A DNA stretch of 64,000 bases from Paraburkholderia antibiotica (GCF_012927125.1 NZ_JABBFZ010000001.1:862980-926979); one strand, 5' to 3'; positions 1 through 13,390 are shown, counted from the stretch's first letter. Made by a program: numbers and translations. The notes: generated by a model not told the origin, from the letters alone.

Positions 1-1129
<1,129 letters not shown>

Positions 1130-1132
1130 CTA

Positions 1133-1498
1133 TTACGCAAACAGCGCCGCGTAGTCGTCCGCGGAAAAACCGAGCGACTTCACGCGGCCGTTGACCACCA
1201 GCACCGGCCGCTTGATCACCGACGGCTTGTGGATCATCAGCGCGATCGCGCCCGACTGCGTTTCGGCGGCCGCCTTCATGTCGTCGGACAGACCGCGCCA
1301 CGTGGTGCCGCGGCGGTTCAGCAGCGCGTCGAGCTTCACGTCCTTCAGCCAGTCCTGCACCAGCGGCTCGGTCACGCCGGCCTTCTTGAAGTCATGAAAC
1401 TCGAACTCGACGCCGTGCTCTTCCAGCCACACGCGCGCTTTCTTCACGGTGTCGCAGTTCGGGATGCCGTAGACGACGGTTTTGGTGCCGCGCGCCAT
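1133..1498 (-). CDS. yffB: ArsC/Spx-family thioredoxin-fold protein YffB
   Basis: A 121-residue protein of the ArsC/Spx thioredoxin-fold family. It starts [20 protein letters not shown] with the single N-terminal Cys (PNCDT) expected of the family, and a C-terminal KPSVIKRPVLV segment containing the cis-Pro region. The family includes arsenate reductases and the uncharacterised YffB proteins; the short NCDTVKKA motif and the position beside dapE (as in E. coli) favour YffB. Its biochemical role is unknown, so I infer a thiol-related activity only. The start ATG at 1498 overlaps the dapD stop by one base (TGATG), so the two are translationally coupled. A longer frame reaching 1894 is only dapD read out of frame. 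Confidence 0.85.
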   Translation of the reverse strand: MARGTKTVVYGIPNCDTVKKARVWLEEHGVEFEFHDFKKAGVTEPLVQDWLKDVKLDALLNRRGTTWRGLSDDMKAAAETQSGAIALMIHKPSVIKRPVLVVNGRVKSLGFSADDYAALFA

Positions 1499-2325
1499 CA
1501 GTCGCCTCGCAGCAGCTCGTTCAGGCCGACCTTCGCGCGGGTCCTGGCGTCGACCTTCTTGACGATGACCGCGCAGTACAGGCTGTGCGAGCCGTCCTTC
1601 GACGGCAGGTTGCCGGCCACCACGACCGAGCCCGCCGGAATGCGGCCGTACGTGACTTCGCCGGTTTCGCGATCGTAAATCCTGGTGCTCTGGCCGAGGT
1701 ACACGCCCATCGAAATGACCGAGTTCTCTTCGACGATCACGCCTTCGACCACTTCCGAACGCGCGCCGATGAAGCAGTTGTCTTCGATGATGACCGGGTT
1801 CGCCTGCAGCGGCTCCAGCACGCCGCCGATGCCCACGCCGCCGGACAGGTGCACGTTCTTGCCGATCTGCGCGCACGAGCCGACGGTCGCCCACGTGTCG
1901 ACCATCGTGCCTTCGTCGACGTAGGCGCCGATGTTGGTGTACGACGGCATCAGCACGACGTTCTTTGCGATGAACGAGCCGCGGCGCGCGATGGCCGGCG
2001 GCACCACGCGGAAACCGCCCGCGGCGAAGTCTTCAGCGGTGTAGTTCGCGAACTTCGACGGCACCTTGTCGTAGAACTGGCTGTAGCCGCCGGCCGGCAT
2101 CGGCGCGTTGTCCTCGAGGCGGAACGACAGCAGCACGGCCTTCTTCAGCCACTGGTTGACGACCCAGTCGCCGTCCTTCTTTTCGGCGACGCGCAGCGCG
2201 CCTTTGTCGAGTTGCTCGATCGCGTGAGCGACGGCTTCGCGCACTTCGGCCGGTGCGGCCTTCGGCGACAGCTCGGCGCGGTTGTCCCAGGCGGTGTCGA
2301 TGATGCTCTGAAGTTGTTGCGACAT
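1498..2325 (-). CDS. dapD: Tetrahydrodipicolinate N-succinyltransferase
   Basis: Transfers succinyl from succinyl-CoA to tetrahydrodipicolinate, the committing step of the succinylase lysine/DAP branch. 275 residues, the usual length. An N-terminal helical domain (about 1-110) is followed by a left-handed parallel beta-helix made of hexapeptide repeats (for example [14 protein letters not shown] and [15 protein letters not shown]). The C-terminal [18 protein letters not shown] segment is typical of DapD. It is 91 nt downstream of dapC and overlaps yffB, consistent with one dapC-dapD-yffB transcript. Confidence 0.97.
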   Translation of the reverse strand: MSQQLQSIIDTAWDNRAELSPKAAPAEVREAVAHAIEQLDKGALRVAEKKDGDWVVNQWLKKAVLLSFRLEDNAPMPAGGYSQFYDKVPSKFANYTAEDFAAGGFRVVPPAIARRGSFIAKNVVLMPSYTNIGAYVDEGTMVDTWATVGSCAQIGKNVHLSGGVGIGGVLEPLQANPVIIEDNCFIGARSEVVEGVIVEENSVISMGVYLGQSTRIYDRETGEVTYGRIPAGSVVVAGNLPSKDGSHSLYCAVIVKKVDARTRAKVGLNELLRGD

Positions 2326-2416
2326 ATGCGTGATTTTCTGAAGAGTTGAAGTCTGAAGAGGGAGTGCGGCGCGGCTCGATCGAGGTCCGGCCGCGTCCGC
2401 TTGAGCCCGTTTGATA

Positions 2417-3658
2417 CTAGGCGCCGAGCGAGCGGCAAAAATCGACGATCCGCTGCGCGCCTTGCGTGCATTCGTCGACGTCGGCGACGAGCGCGAGGCG
2501 CACGAAATTGCGGCCGGGGTTCACGCCGTGCGCGGTGCGCGCGAGGAACGAGCCGGGCAGAACCGTCACATTATAGTCGGCGTAGAGGCGCTGGGCGAAC
2601 TCGGTGTCCGTGAGGCCGGTGCGCTCGACGTTGGCCCACAGGTAGAACGCGGCGTCCGGCAGACGCACGTCGAGCACCTCCGCGAGCATCGGCGTGACGG
2701 TCGTGAACTTCTGCAGATACTTCGCGCGGTTCTCGCGCACGTGCGTCTCGTCGCTCCACGCGACGACGCTCGCGCCCTGGAATACGGTCGAGAGCGCCGT
2801 GCCATGGTACGTGCGATACAGGAGAAATGCCTTGAGGATCCCGGCGTCGCCGGCGACGAAGCCCGAGCGCATGCCCGGCACGTTCGAGCGCTTCGACAGG
2901 CTGGAGAGCATCACCAGACGCTCGAAGCCGCGGCCGAGTTTGTGCGCCGCTTCGAGGCCGCCGAGCGGGGGATTCGCTTCGTCGAAATAGATTTCCGAGT
3001 AGCACTCGTCCGACGCGATCACGAAGCCGTAGCGGTCCGACAGCGCGAACAGCTCGCGCCAGTCGTCGAGCGTGAGCACCGCGCCGGTCGGGTTGCCGGG
3101 CGAGCACACATACAGCAATTGGGTGCGTGCCCACACGTCGGCGGGCACCGCCGAGTAGTCGCACGCGAAGTTGCGCGCCGGGTCGCTGTTGACGAAGTAC
3201 GGCTGGGCGCCGCCGAGCAGCGCCGCGCCTTCGTAGATTTGGTAGAACGGGTTCGGACAGAGTACGATCGCAGGCTGCCCGCTGGGGTTGGCCGCCGTGT
3301 TGCCGTCAGCATCGCGGCGCGGATTCAGCACCGTCTGCGCGAGCGCGAACAGCGCCTCGCGCGAGCCCGCGACCGGCAGCACCTCGGTGGCTGGATCGAG
3401 CGGCGGCAGGTTGTAGCGCCGCGACACCCACTTCGCGATCGACTCGCGCAGCGGCGCCGAGCCGAGCGTGGCCGGATAGGTGGCGAGGCCGCCGAGCGAA
3501 TCGACGACGGCGTCGCGGATCAGCGGCGGGGTCGGATGTTTCGGCTCGCCGATGCCGAAGCTGATATGCGCAAGGCCGGCCGGCGGCGTGACGTCCTTGA
3601 AAAGCACGCGCAGCTTTTCGAACGGATAGGACTGAAGGGAGTCGAGTAGCGGATTCAC
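2417..3658 (-). CDS. dapC: Succinyldiaminopimelate transaminase
   Basis: PLP-dependent class I/II aminotransferase that makes N-succinyl-LL-diaminopimelate from N-succinyl-2-amino-6-ketopimelate using glutamate. From the GTG at 3658 ([18 protein letters not shown]) it is 413 residues, matching the family. PLP motifs visible are [23 protein letters not shown] and the lysine motif [11 protein letters not shown]. The frame stays open to 3967, but the extra residues are low-complexity and unlike the family, so I chose the internal GTG; no strong Shine-Dalgarno sequence precedes it. It is the first gene of the dap cluster. Confidence 0.92.
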   Translation of the reverse strand: MNPLLDSLQSYPFEKLRVLFKDVTPPAGLAHISFGIGEPKHPTPPLIRDAVVDSLGGLATYPATLGSAPLRESIAKWVSRRYNLPPLDPATEVLPVAGSREALFALAQTVLNPRRDADGNTAANPSGQPAIVLCPNPFYQIYEGAALLGGAQPYFVNSDPARNFACDYSAVPADVWARTQLLYVCSPGNPTGAVLTLDDWRELFALSDRYGFVIASDECYSEIYFDEANPPLGGLEAAHKLGRGFERLVMLSSLSKRSNVPGMRSGFVAGDAGILKAFLLYRTYHGTALSTVFQGASVVAWSDETHVRENRAKYLQKFTTVTPMLAEVLDVRLPDAAFYLWANVERTGLTDTEFAQRLYADYNVTVLPGSFLARTAHGVNPGRNFVRLALVADVDECTQGAQRIVDFCRSLGA

Positions 3659-3985
3659 GGACGAAATGGCCTGATCGGAATGGACGCGGACGGAGGTGGG
3701 ACAGCGGGGCACGCGCGCTGGCGGGCTGCGTGAGACGGCGTTTGACGGTGTGTCTATAACGACGCTCATGCGCGCGACGCACAAACCGGCGACGGGCCGG
3801 CCAGCAGCGGCGAACGGACGATTATAGCGTGGCATGCCCGCCGCGCGGCGGCCAGCGGCGGAGGTCGGGGTTCCGGGCGGCGCGGCGGTGGGCGGCGTAG
3901 CAGAAAAAACGCGCAACCATCCGGTTCGAGACGCGCAGCCGTCCGCAACCACGCGGTTCGCACACAAAAATATTCAGGAGCAGCA
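3659..3985. other. Divergent intergenic region dapC / small ORF
   Basis: About 327 bp with no convincing gene. It must hold the promoters of dapC (minus) and of the small ORF plus DMT permease (plus). It is G/C-rich with many CGG runs. AT-richer stretches near 3820-3830 (gattatagcg) and 3963-3975 (acacaaaaatatt) are the likeliest promoter places, but no box pair is clear enough to call. Confidence 0.5.
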
Positions 3986-4069
3986 ATGTACGTAGTCGTG
4001 CCGGCGCTCGCCGGCCAGAACCGGCGCAAGCGCGCCGTCGATGTCGCCCCCCGGAGCCTCGCCCGATGA
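3986..4069 (+). CDS. Small ORF (27 codons) coupled to the DMT permease
   Basis: A short frame beginning MYVVVPALAGQNRRKR, preceded at 5-nt spacing by AGGAG (3976-3980), one of the best Shine-Dalgarno sequences in this part of the window. Its TGA (4067-4069) overlaps the ATG of the next gene (4066) in the classic ATGA arrangement, so ribosomes finishing it would be placed on the permease start. The product is strongly basic in its middle and has no recognisable family. It could be a real small protein or a leader peptide controlling the permease. Support is the ribosome site and the overlap only. Confidence 0.5.
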   Translation: MYVVVPALAGQNRRKRAVDVAPRSLAR

Positions 4070-5289
4070 CCCACTGGCTTCGCAACGGCTGGCCGACGCT
4101 CGCGATCATGCTGGGCGCGTCGGTGTGGGGGATCGTCTGGTATCCGCTGCGCATGCTCCACGCGCTCGGCGTGACCGGCACGGCGGCGAGCGCGCTCACG
4201 AGCGCCACCGGCTGCCTGTTCGTGCTGCTGGTGCGGCGCCGCGCTCTGAAGACCGTGCGCTGGCACTGGCTGCTGCCGGCGCTCGCCGTGGCCGCCGGCG
4301 TGACGAACCTCGGCTTCGTGTGGGGCGCGATTCACGGTCAGGTGATGCGCGTGCTGCTGCTGTTCTATCTGACGCCCGCGTGGACCGCGCTGTTCGCGCA
4401 TTTCATCCTGCACGAGCGGCTCACGTGGTCGGGCGCGGCGCTTGCGGCGCTGTCGCTGGCCGGCGCGATGACGATGCTGTGGTCGCCGCAGCTCGGCATC
4501 CCGGTGCCCGGTAATCTGGCCGAATGGGCCGGGCTCGCCGGCGGCATGGGCTTCGCGATGAGCAACGTGCTGATCCTGAAGACGAGCCGCGTGCTGCCGG
4601 AGATGAGGCCGGAAATGCGCACCGCCACGGTGTTCGGCGGCGCGGCGCTGCTGGGCGGGCTTGCGTCGCTGTTCGAGCCGATGTCCGCGCCGCCCGTCGG
4701 CGCGCATCTGGGCACGGCGGCGCTGCTGGTGCTCGGCCTCGGGCTGCTGCTCGCGTCGAACAATATGCTGGTGCAGTACGGGCTCGCGCATGTGCCGGCC
4801 AATCGCGCGTCGATCATCATGCTGTTCGAGCTGGTGGTGACGGCGTTATCGGCGTGGCTGTTCGCCGGCGAGGTGCCGGGCCCGCGCGAATGGGCCGGCG
4901 GCGCGTGCATCGTGCTGGCGTCGGCGCTGTCGAGCTGGGTGCATCGTACGAAGACGGCGCCGCCCGATCCGGCCATCGAAGACCTCGGCGCGCCCGGCGG
5001 TCAGGGTGGTCAAGGCGATGATGATGGACGCGGGCGCGCAAACGGGCACGGCGGCGAGCGCCGCAACGATCGGGATGGCGACGACGGCGGCCACAGCAGC
5101 GGGGCTCCGCGTGGTGACCTGAGTGACCGCATGAACGATCGCCTGAGCGACACCATGAACGACCACCCGAACGACCACCCGAACGACCACCCGAACGACC
5201 ACCCGAACGACCACCCGAACGACCACCCGAACGATGGCCTGACGGGCGACCCGAAGGGCGGCAAGAATCGCCCACGCGCGATGGTATGA
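4066..5289 (+). CDS. DMT/EamA-family permease with repetitive C-terminal tail
   Basis: Inner-membrane protein of the drug/metabolite transporter superfamily with two EamA-type halves. About ten hydrophobic segments span residues 10-305, beginning AIMLGASVWGIVWYPLRML and ending ACIVLASALSSW. The substrate cannot be read from the sequence. After the last membrane helix come about 95 hydrophilic Gly/Asp/Asn-rich residues, including six perfect DHPN repeats encoded by a 12-bp tandem array (5161-5232); such a tail is unusual for the family. The start overlaps the upstream 27-codon ORF (ATGA). The following smc gene lies 158 nt downstream with its own leader. Confidence 0.85.
   Translation: MTHWLRNGWPTLAIMLGASVWGIVWYPLRMLHALGVTGTAASALTSATGCLFVLLVRRRALKTVRWHWLLPALAVAAGVTNLGFVWGAIHGQVMRVLLLFYLTPAWTALFAHFILHERLTWSGAALAALSLAGAMTMLWSPQLGIPVPGNLAEWAGLAGGMGFAMSNVLILKTSRVLPEMRPEMRTATVFGGAALLGGLASLFEPMSAPPVGAHLGTAALLVLGLGLLLASNNMLVQYGLAHVPANRASIIMLFELVVTALSAWLFAGEVPGPREWAGGACIVLASALSSWVHRTKTAPPDPAIEDLGAPGGQGGQGDDDGRGRANGHGGERRNDRDGDDGGHSSGAPRGDLSDRMNDRLSDTMNDHPNDHPNDHPNDHPNDHPNDHPNDGLTGDPKGGKNRPRAMV
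5125..5232 (+). repeat. 12-bp tandem repeat (gaccacccgaac) inside the permease gene
   Basis: Six perfect copies of gaccacccgaac occupy 5161-5232, preceded by three diverged 12-mers (5125-5160: gaccgcatgaac, gatcgcctgagc, gacaccatgaac). The unit is a multiple of three, so copy-number change would keep the frame and only lengthen or shorten the DHPN tail. The other strand reads as a WSFG repeat, which is not a gene. Confidence 0.95.
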
Positions 5290-5346
5290 TTCCCCCTCAT
5301 TAGCCGGCGCGCGCAGTTGCGTGTGCCTGGCGCCCCAAATCGCGAA

Positions 5347-5411
5347 GGCTCGCGAGGTTGCGTGGGGCCGTCCCGCCGCGGCGGAGAACGACTGGCGCAA
5401 CCTCGCGAGCC
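5347..5411. repeat. 16-bp perfect inverted repeat in the smc leader
   Basis: GGCTCGCGAGGTTGCG at 5347-5362 is exactly mirrored by CGCAACCTCGCGAGCC at 5396-5411, with 33 nt between. It lies just upstream of the smc start (5448) and is followed by a pyrimidine-rich stretch. It could form an RNA hairpin ending the permease transcript or shaping smc translation, or be a DNA site; the sequence does not decide. Confidence 0.9.
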
Positions 5412-5447
5412 ACCTATCTCACTTTCTTTTCCAACAGCGAAATCGCC

Positions 5448-8400
5448 GTGCGTCTCACCTCGATCAAACTCGCTGGCTTCAAATCCTTCGTCGATCCCAC
5501 GCATTTCCAGGTCCCCGGCCAGTTGGTCGGCGTGGTCGGACCGAACGGGTGCGGCAAATCCAACATCATCGACGCGGTGCGCTGGGTGCTCGGCGAATCG
5601 CGCGCCTCCGAGTTGCGCGGCGAGTCGATGCAGGACGTGATCTTCAACGGCTCGACCGCCCGCAAGCCGGGCAGCCGCGCGAGCGTCGAACTGGTGTTCG
5701 ACAACGCGGACGGCCGCGCCGCCGGCCAGTGGGGCCAGTATGCGGAGATCGCCGTGAAGCGCGTGCTGACGCGCGACGGCACCTCCAGCTACTACATCAA
5801 CAATCTGCCGGCGCGGCGCCGCGACATCCAGGACATCTTCCTCGGCACCGGTCTCGGGCCGCGCGCGTACGCGATCATCGGGCAGGGCATGATCGCGCGC
5901 CTGATCGAGGCGAAGCCGGAAGAGCTGCGCGTGTTCCTCGAAGAAGCCGCCGGCGTGTCGAAGTACAAGGAACGCCGTCGCGAGACCGAGAACCGTCTGC
6001 ACGACACGCGCGAGAACCTGACGCGCGTCGAGGACATCGTCCGCGAACTCGGGGCGAATCTCGAAAAGCTGGAAGCGCAGGCGGTCGTCGCGACGCGTTA
6101 TCGCGAGCTGCAGAGCGACGGCGAAGAGAAGCAGCGTCTGCTGTGGCTGTTGCGCAAGAACGAGGCGGGCAGCGAGCAGCAACGCCAGCAGCGCGCGATC
6201 GAACAGGCGCAGATCGACCTCGAAGCGCAGACCGCGAAGCTGCGCGAAGTCGAGGCGGAACTCGAAACGCTGCGGGTCGCGCATTACTCGGCCAGCGACG
6301 CCATGCAGGGCGCGCAAGGCGCGCTCTACGAGGCGAACGCGGAAGTGAGCCGGCTCGAGGCGGAGATCCGCTTCATCGTCGAATCGCGTAACCGCGTGCA
6401 GGCGCAGATCGCCGCGTTGACCGCGCAGCGCGAGCAGTGGCAATCGCAGGCCGACAAGGCACAGGACGATATCGCCGACGCCGAGGAGCAACTGGCGGTC
6501 GCTGAAGAAAAAGCCGTGCTGGCCGAAGAGGACGCGGCCGCGAAGCACGACGCGCTGCCCGCGCTCGAAGCGCGCTGGCGCGACGCGCAGGCCGAGCTGA
6601 ACGCCGAGCGTGGCGGCATCGCGCAGACCGAGCAGGCGCTGAAGCTCGAAGCCGCGCATCAGCGCAATGCCGATCAGCAACTGCAGCAGCTGCAGCAGCG
6701 CCAGGAGCGGTTGAAATCGGAAGCGGGCGGGCTCGATGCGCCCGACGAAGCGCAGCTCGAAGAGTTGCGCATGCAGCTCGCCGAACACGAAGAGATTCTG
6801 CAGGACGCGCAGGGACGTCTCGCCGATGCGCAGGAAGCGTTGCCGCGGCTCGATGGCGAGCGCCGCGCCGCGCAGGAACGCGTGCAGGCGGAAAGCGCGC
6901 AGATCCATCAGCTCGACGCGCGTCTCGCCGCGTTGAAGCAGTTGCAGGAAAACGTCCAGACCGAGGGCAAGATCCAGCCGTGGCTCGACAAGCACGAACT
7001 GGGCAGCTTGCCGCGTCTGTGGAAGAAGCTGCACGTCGAGGCCGGTTGGGAAACCGCGCTCGAAGCGGTGCTGCGCGAGCGCCTTGCCGCGCTCGAAGTA
7101 TCGAATCTCGACTGGGTCAAGGCATTCGCGACCGACGCGCCGCCCGCCAAGCTCGCGTTCTACGCGCCGCCGGCGGCCGGTCAGGCACCGGCCGCGGGTG
7201 CGCTGCGCTCGCTGCTGTCGCTGGTGCGCATCGAGGATGCGGGCATTCGCGCGGTGCTCAACGACTGGCTCGGCCTCGCGTTCGTCGCCGACGATCTGCA
7301 GCAGGCGCTGTCGATGCGCTCGCAGTTGCCCGAAGGCGGTGCGTTCGTGGTCAAGGCGGGCCACGTGGTCACGCGCGTCGGCGTGCAGCTGTATGCGGCC
7401 GATTCCGAGCAGGCCGGCATGCTCGCGCGTCAGCAGGAAATCGAAAACCTCGGCCGTCAGGTGCGCGCGCAGGCGTTGCTCGCCGACGAGGCGAAGGCCA
7501 CGGCGATTCGCGCCGAAGCCGCGCATACGCAGGCCGCCCAGGCGCTCGCCGAAATGCGCCAGCAGGCCGAGCGCGCGACGCAGCGCGTACACGCCTTGCA
7601 GATGGACGTGCTGAAGCTGACCCAGGCGCACGAGCGTTACACGCAGCGCAGCACGCAGATTCGCGAGGAACTCGAAGAAATCGCCGCGCAGGTCGAGGAG
7701 CAGCGCGCGCTGCGCGCCGAATCGGAAGCGAATTTCGAGCGCCACGACGGCGAGCTCGCCGAATTGCAGGCGCGTTTCGAAGATCATCAACTGGCGTTCG
7801 AAGCGCTCGACGAAGAGCTGACGACCGCCCGCGGCGGCGCGCGCGATCTCGATCGCGCCGCCACCGACGCGCGTTTCGCCGCGCGCAACATGGCGAACCG
7901 CATCGACGAGCTGAAGCGCAGCATCCAGGTCGCGCACGAGCAGAGCGAGCGCGTCGCGGGCTCACTCGAAGACGCGCGCGCCGAACTCGAAACGATCAAC
8001 GAGCAGACCGCGCACACGGGCCTGCAGGACGCGCTCGACATTCGCACCGCGAAGGAAGAAGCGCTGCGCGCCGCGCGCGTCGAACTCGACGACCTGACCG
8101 CGAAGCTGCGCTCGGCCGACGAAACGCGTCTGACCGCCGAGCGTGCGTTGCAGCCGTTGCGCGACCGCATCAACGAATTGCAGCTGAAGGAGCAGGCCGC
8201 GCGGTTGAGCGGCGAGCAGTTCATCGAGCAACTGGAAGCGGCGGGCATCGACGAAGCCGAATTGCAGGCGAAGCTGACGCCGGACATGAAGCCGTCGTAC
8301 CTGCAAGGCGAAGTCACGCGCATCAACAACGCAATCGTCGCGCTCGGTCCGGTCAACATGGCCGCGCTCGACGAGTTGAAGGCCGCGACCGAGCGCAAGA

Positions 8401-8963
8401 GCTTCCTCGATGCGCAATCGGCCGACCTGACGAGCGCGATCGAAACGCTCGAAGACGCGATCCGCAAGATCGACGCCGAAACGCGCACGCTGCTGCAAAG
8501 CACGTTCGATGAAGTGAACCGTCATTTCGGCGAACTGTTCCCGCGTCTCTTTGGTGGCGGCCAGGCGAAGCTGATCATGACCGGCGAAGAAATCCTCGAC
8601 GCCGGCGTGCAGGTGATGGCGCAGCCGCCGGGCAAGAAGAATTCGACGATTCACCTGTTGTCGGGCGGCGAAAAAGCGCTGACCGCGACCGCGCTGGTGT
8701 TCGCGATGTTCCAGCTGAATCCGGCGCCGTTCTGTCTGCTCGACGAAGTGGACGCGCCGCTCGACGACGCCAACACCGAACGTTTCGCGAATCTGGTTCG
8801 GGCGATGTCGGACAAAACCCAGTTCCTGTTCATCTCGCACAACAAGATCGCGATGGAAATGGCGCAGCAGCTGATCGGTGTGACGATGCAGGAGCAGGGC
8901 GTGTCGCGGATCGTCGCGGTCGACATGGAAACGGCGGCCGGTTTCGCCCAGAATATCGTTTAA
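5448..8963 (+). CDS. smc: Chromosome segregation protein SMC
   Basis: Condensin ATPase that compacts and segregates the chromosome. 1171 residues from the GTG at 5448 (MRLTSIKLAGFKSFVDPTHF); the frame upstream to 5358 is unlike the family. Walker A is GPNGCGKSN (31-39). Long coiled-coil arms flank a hinge at about 510-640. The C-terminal head carries the ABC signature HLLSGGEKALTATALVF near residue 1070 and Walker B FCLLDEVDAPLDD near 1095. The order smc-zipA-ligA is common in betaproteobacteria. A 16-bp inverted repeat sits in the leader. Confidence 0.97.
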   Translation: MRLTSIKLAGFKSFVDPTHFQVPGQLVGVVGPNGCGKSNIIDAVRWVLGESRASELRGESMQDVIFNGSTARKPGSRASVELVFDNADGRAAGQWGQYAEIAVKRVLTRDGTSSYYINNLPARRRDIQDIFLGTGLGPRAYAIIGQGMIARLIEAKPEELRVFLEEAAGVSKYKERRRETENRLHDTRENLTRVEDIVRELGANLEKLEAQAVVATRYRELQSDGEEKQRLLWLLRKNEAGSEQQRQQRAIEQAQIDLEAQTAKLREVEAELETLRVAHYSASDAMQGAQGALYEANAEVSRLEAEIRFIVESRNRVQAQIAALTAQREQWQSQADKAQDDIADAEEQLAVAEEKAVLAEEDAAAKHDALPALEARWRDAQAELNAERGGIAQTEQALKLEAAHQRNADQQLQQLQQRQERLKSEAGGLDAPDEAQLEELRMQLAEHEEILQDAQGRLADAQEALPRLDGERRAAQERVQAESAQIHQLDARLAALKQLQENVQTEGKIQPWLDKHELGSLPRLWKKLHVEAGWETALEAVLRERLAALEVSNLDWVKAFATDAPPAKLAFYAPPAAGQAPAAGALRSLLSLVRIEDAGIRAVLNDWLGLAFVADDLQQALSMRSQLPEGGAFVVKAGHVVTRVGVQLYAADSEQAGMLARQQEIENLGRQVRAQALLADEAKATAIRAEAAHTQAAQALAEMRQQAERATQRVHALQMDVLKLTQAHERYTQRSTQIREELEEIAAQVEEQRALRAESEANFERHDGELAELQARFEDHQLAFEALDEELTTARGGARDLDRAATDARFAARNMANRIDELKRSIQVAHEQSERVAGSLEDARAELETINEQTAHTGLQDALDIRTAKEEALRAARVELDDLTAKLRSADETRLTAERALQPLRDRINELQLKEQAARLSGEQFIEQLEAAGIDEAELQAKLTPDMKPSYLQGEVTRINNAIVALGPVNMAALDELKAATERKSFLDAQSADLTSAIETLEDAIRKIDAETRTLLQSTFDEVNRHFGELFPRLFGGGQAKLIMTGEEILDAGVQVMAQPPGKKNSTIHLLSGGEKALTATALVFAMFQLNPAPFCLLDEVDAPLDDANTERFANLVRAMSDKTQFLFISHNKIAMEMAQQLIGVTMQEQGVSRIVAVDMETAAGFAQNIV

Positions 8964-9076
8964 GTTAAAGCCTTCGCGGGCGTCCGCGTTCAGCGCGGCG
9001 GCTTGAGTCGCAAGCCGCGCGATACGCGAAGCGGATGCAGGCCCGCGCGAATAGAAGAATTGCTGATGGAGCATGC

Positions 9077-10423
9077 ATGGACGAGTTGACACTCGGTTTG
9101 ATCGGCGCGGGTGCCGTGGTGGTCGGGGGCGTGGTCGTGTACAACGCGTGGCAGGGCGCGAAGGTGCGCCGCAAGATGCCACGGCCCATGCCGGCCGAGA
9201 CCGCTGAAAGCTTTGCGCGGGACGAGCATGAGGAGCAGAGCCCATTCATCGAACCGGCTCGCCCGACTCCGCGGCGCGAGCCGACCGTGAACGCCGACGC
9301 GGCGGCCGAGCAGAGCGCCGCGCGGGTCGAGCCGACCTTCGGCGCTGCCGCGCCGCTCGATACGCCGGCCGATATCCAGGCCGAGACGACCACGCCGAAC
9401 GGCTATCCGGTTGGCGAAGAAGTGCCGCAGAGCCACGCGGGGGCTGCGGGCGAGGGCGAACCGGAACACGTCACCGCGCACGAGGGCGACGGTGAGCGGC
9501 CGGCCGCTGAGGCTGCAGACAAGGCCACGAACAAACCGGCGTCCGTCGAGCAGGAGCGCGTCGAGCCGATTCTGCCGGCCGCGACGACGATTTCGTCGGC
9601 GCCGCCGGCCATCGTCGATCGTCGTATCGACTGCATCGTGCCGGTTCGGTTGAACGGCCCGGTAGCCGGCGACAAGGTGATTCCGCTCGCGCAGCGGCTG
9701 CGTCGCGCGGGCAGCAAGCCGGTGCATATCGAAGGCAAGCCGGAGGGCGGCGGCGCGTGGGAGTTGCTGCAGAACGGCACGCGCTACGAGGAGCTCCGCG
9801 CGGCCGCGCAGCTCGCGAACCGCAGCGGCGCGTTGAACGAGCTCGAATTCTCCGAATTCGTGACCGGCGTGCAGCAGTTCGCCGACGCGCTCGACGCGGC
9901 GCCCGAGTTTCCCGACATGCTCGAAACCGTCGCGATGGCGCGCGAACTCGACGGCTTTGCCGCGCAGTGCGACGCGCAACTGTCGATCAACGTGCTGTCC
10001 GACGGCGCGCCGTGGTCGGCCAATTACGTGCAGGCGATCGCGTCGCAGGACGGCCTGCTGCTGTCGCGCGACGGCACGCGCTTCGTCAAGCTCGACTCGC
10101 GCCAGAGCCCGGTATTCATGCTGCAGTTCGGCGACACCAACTTCCTGCGCGACGACCTCACGTACAAGGGCGGCGAAATGATTACGCTGGTGCTCGATGT
10201 GCCGGTCGCCGACGAAGACATCCTGCCGTTCCGCCTGATGTGCGATTACGCAAAGTCGCTCGCCGAGCGCATCGGCGGACGCGTGGTCGACGACGGCCGT
10301 CGGCCGCTGCCGGAAAGCGCGCTGCTCGCGATCGAAAAACAGTTGATGACGCTGTACGCGAAGCTCGAACAGGCCGGCATTCCGGCGGGCTCGCCGGCCA
10401 CGCGGCGCCTGTTCAGCCAGTAA
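9077..10423 (+). CDS. zipA: Cell division protein ZipA
   Basis: Inner-membrane division protein that tethers FtsZ to the membrane. 448 residues from the ATG at 9077. A single N-terminal membrane helix (LGLIGAGAVVVGGVVVYNAW, about 6-25) is followed by a short basic stretch, a Pro/Ala/Glu-rich linker (about 35-180), and a C-terminal FtsZ-binding ZipA domain (about 190-440, including VFMLQFGDTNFL and ITLVLDVPVADEDILPFRLM). An upstream in-frame start at 9035 is rejected because the membrane helix would no longer be N-terminal. It lies 113 nt after smc and before ligA. Confidence 0.93.
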   Translation: MDELTLGLIGAGAVVVGGVVVYNAWQGAKVRRKMPRPMPAETAESFARDEHEEQSPFIEPARPTPRREPTVNADAAAEQSAARVEPTFGAAAPLDTPADIQAETTTPNGYPVGEEVPQSHAGAAGEGEPEHVTAHEGDGERPAAEAADKATNKPASVEQERVEPILPAATTISSAPPAIVDRRIDCIVPVRLNGPVAGDKVIPLAQRLRRAGSKPVHIEGKPEGGGAWELLQNGTRYEELRAAAQLANRSGALNELEFSEFVTGVQQFADALDAAPEFPDMLETVAMARELDGFAAQCDAQLSINVLSDGAPWSANYVQAIASQDGLLLSRDGTRFVKLDSRQSPVFMLQFGDTNFLRDDLTYKGGEMITLVLDVPVADEDILPFRLMCDYAKSLAERIGGRVVDDGRRPLPESALLAIEKQLMTLYAKLEQAGIPAGSPATRRLFSQ

Positions 10424-10450
10424 GTTTTTTCGGCGTTCAACGCGTTCTGT

Positions 10451-10477
10451 CGACGGCCGCACGATGTGCGGCCGTCG
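10451..10477 (+). terminator. Hairpin after zipA (probable terminator)
   Basis: A perfect 12-bp stem, CGACGGCCGCAC / GTGCGGCCGTCG, with a GAT loop lies 27 nt after the zipA stop. The tail is only weakly T-rich (tcgtttcc), so termination may be incomplete and ligA may receive read-through. Confidence 0.6.
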
Positions 10478-10524
10478 TCGTTTCCGGCATTGCATGGCGT
10501 TGCCTCGCCGCCGCGCGCGGATGA

Positions 10525-13268
<2,744 letters not shown>

Positions 13269-13360
13269 GCGGATCACGTGTGCGCTCGACGCTGGCTGAA
13301 GGTAGCCGCGTCGGGTGGCTCCCGGCGGCTCCGGCGACGTTGCCAGCTTCCGCGGCCAAT

Positions 13361-13390
13361 AAAAAACCCACGCCTGTGCGTGGGTTTTTT
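13361..13390. terminator. Bidirectional intrinsic terminator between def and the pseudouridine synthase
   Basis: AAAAAACCCACGC - CTGT - GCGTGGGTTTTTT: a perfect 7-bp GC stem extended by A/T pairs, with six T on either strand. It sits between two convergent genes and should end both transcripts. Confidence 0.95.

Noticed and set aside
1133..1894. 253-codon version of the YffB gene
   Set aside because: The first 132 codons are dapD read out of frame; the family start is the ATG at 1498.
5010..7937. 975-codon open frame on the minus strand opposite smc and the permease tail
   Set aside because: Antisense shadow produced by high third-position GC; Arg/Leu-rich with no family features, and smc is unambiguous. 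The same applies to long antisense frames at 10246-12732 (ligA), 16492-19200 (glnD) and 37467-39914 (ppsA).
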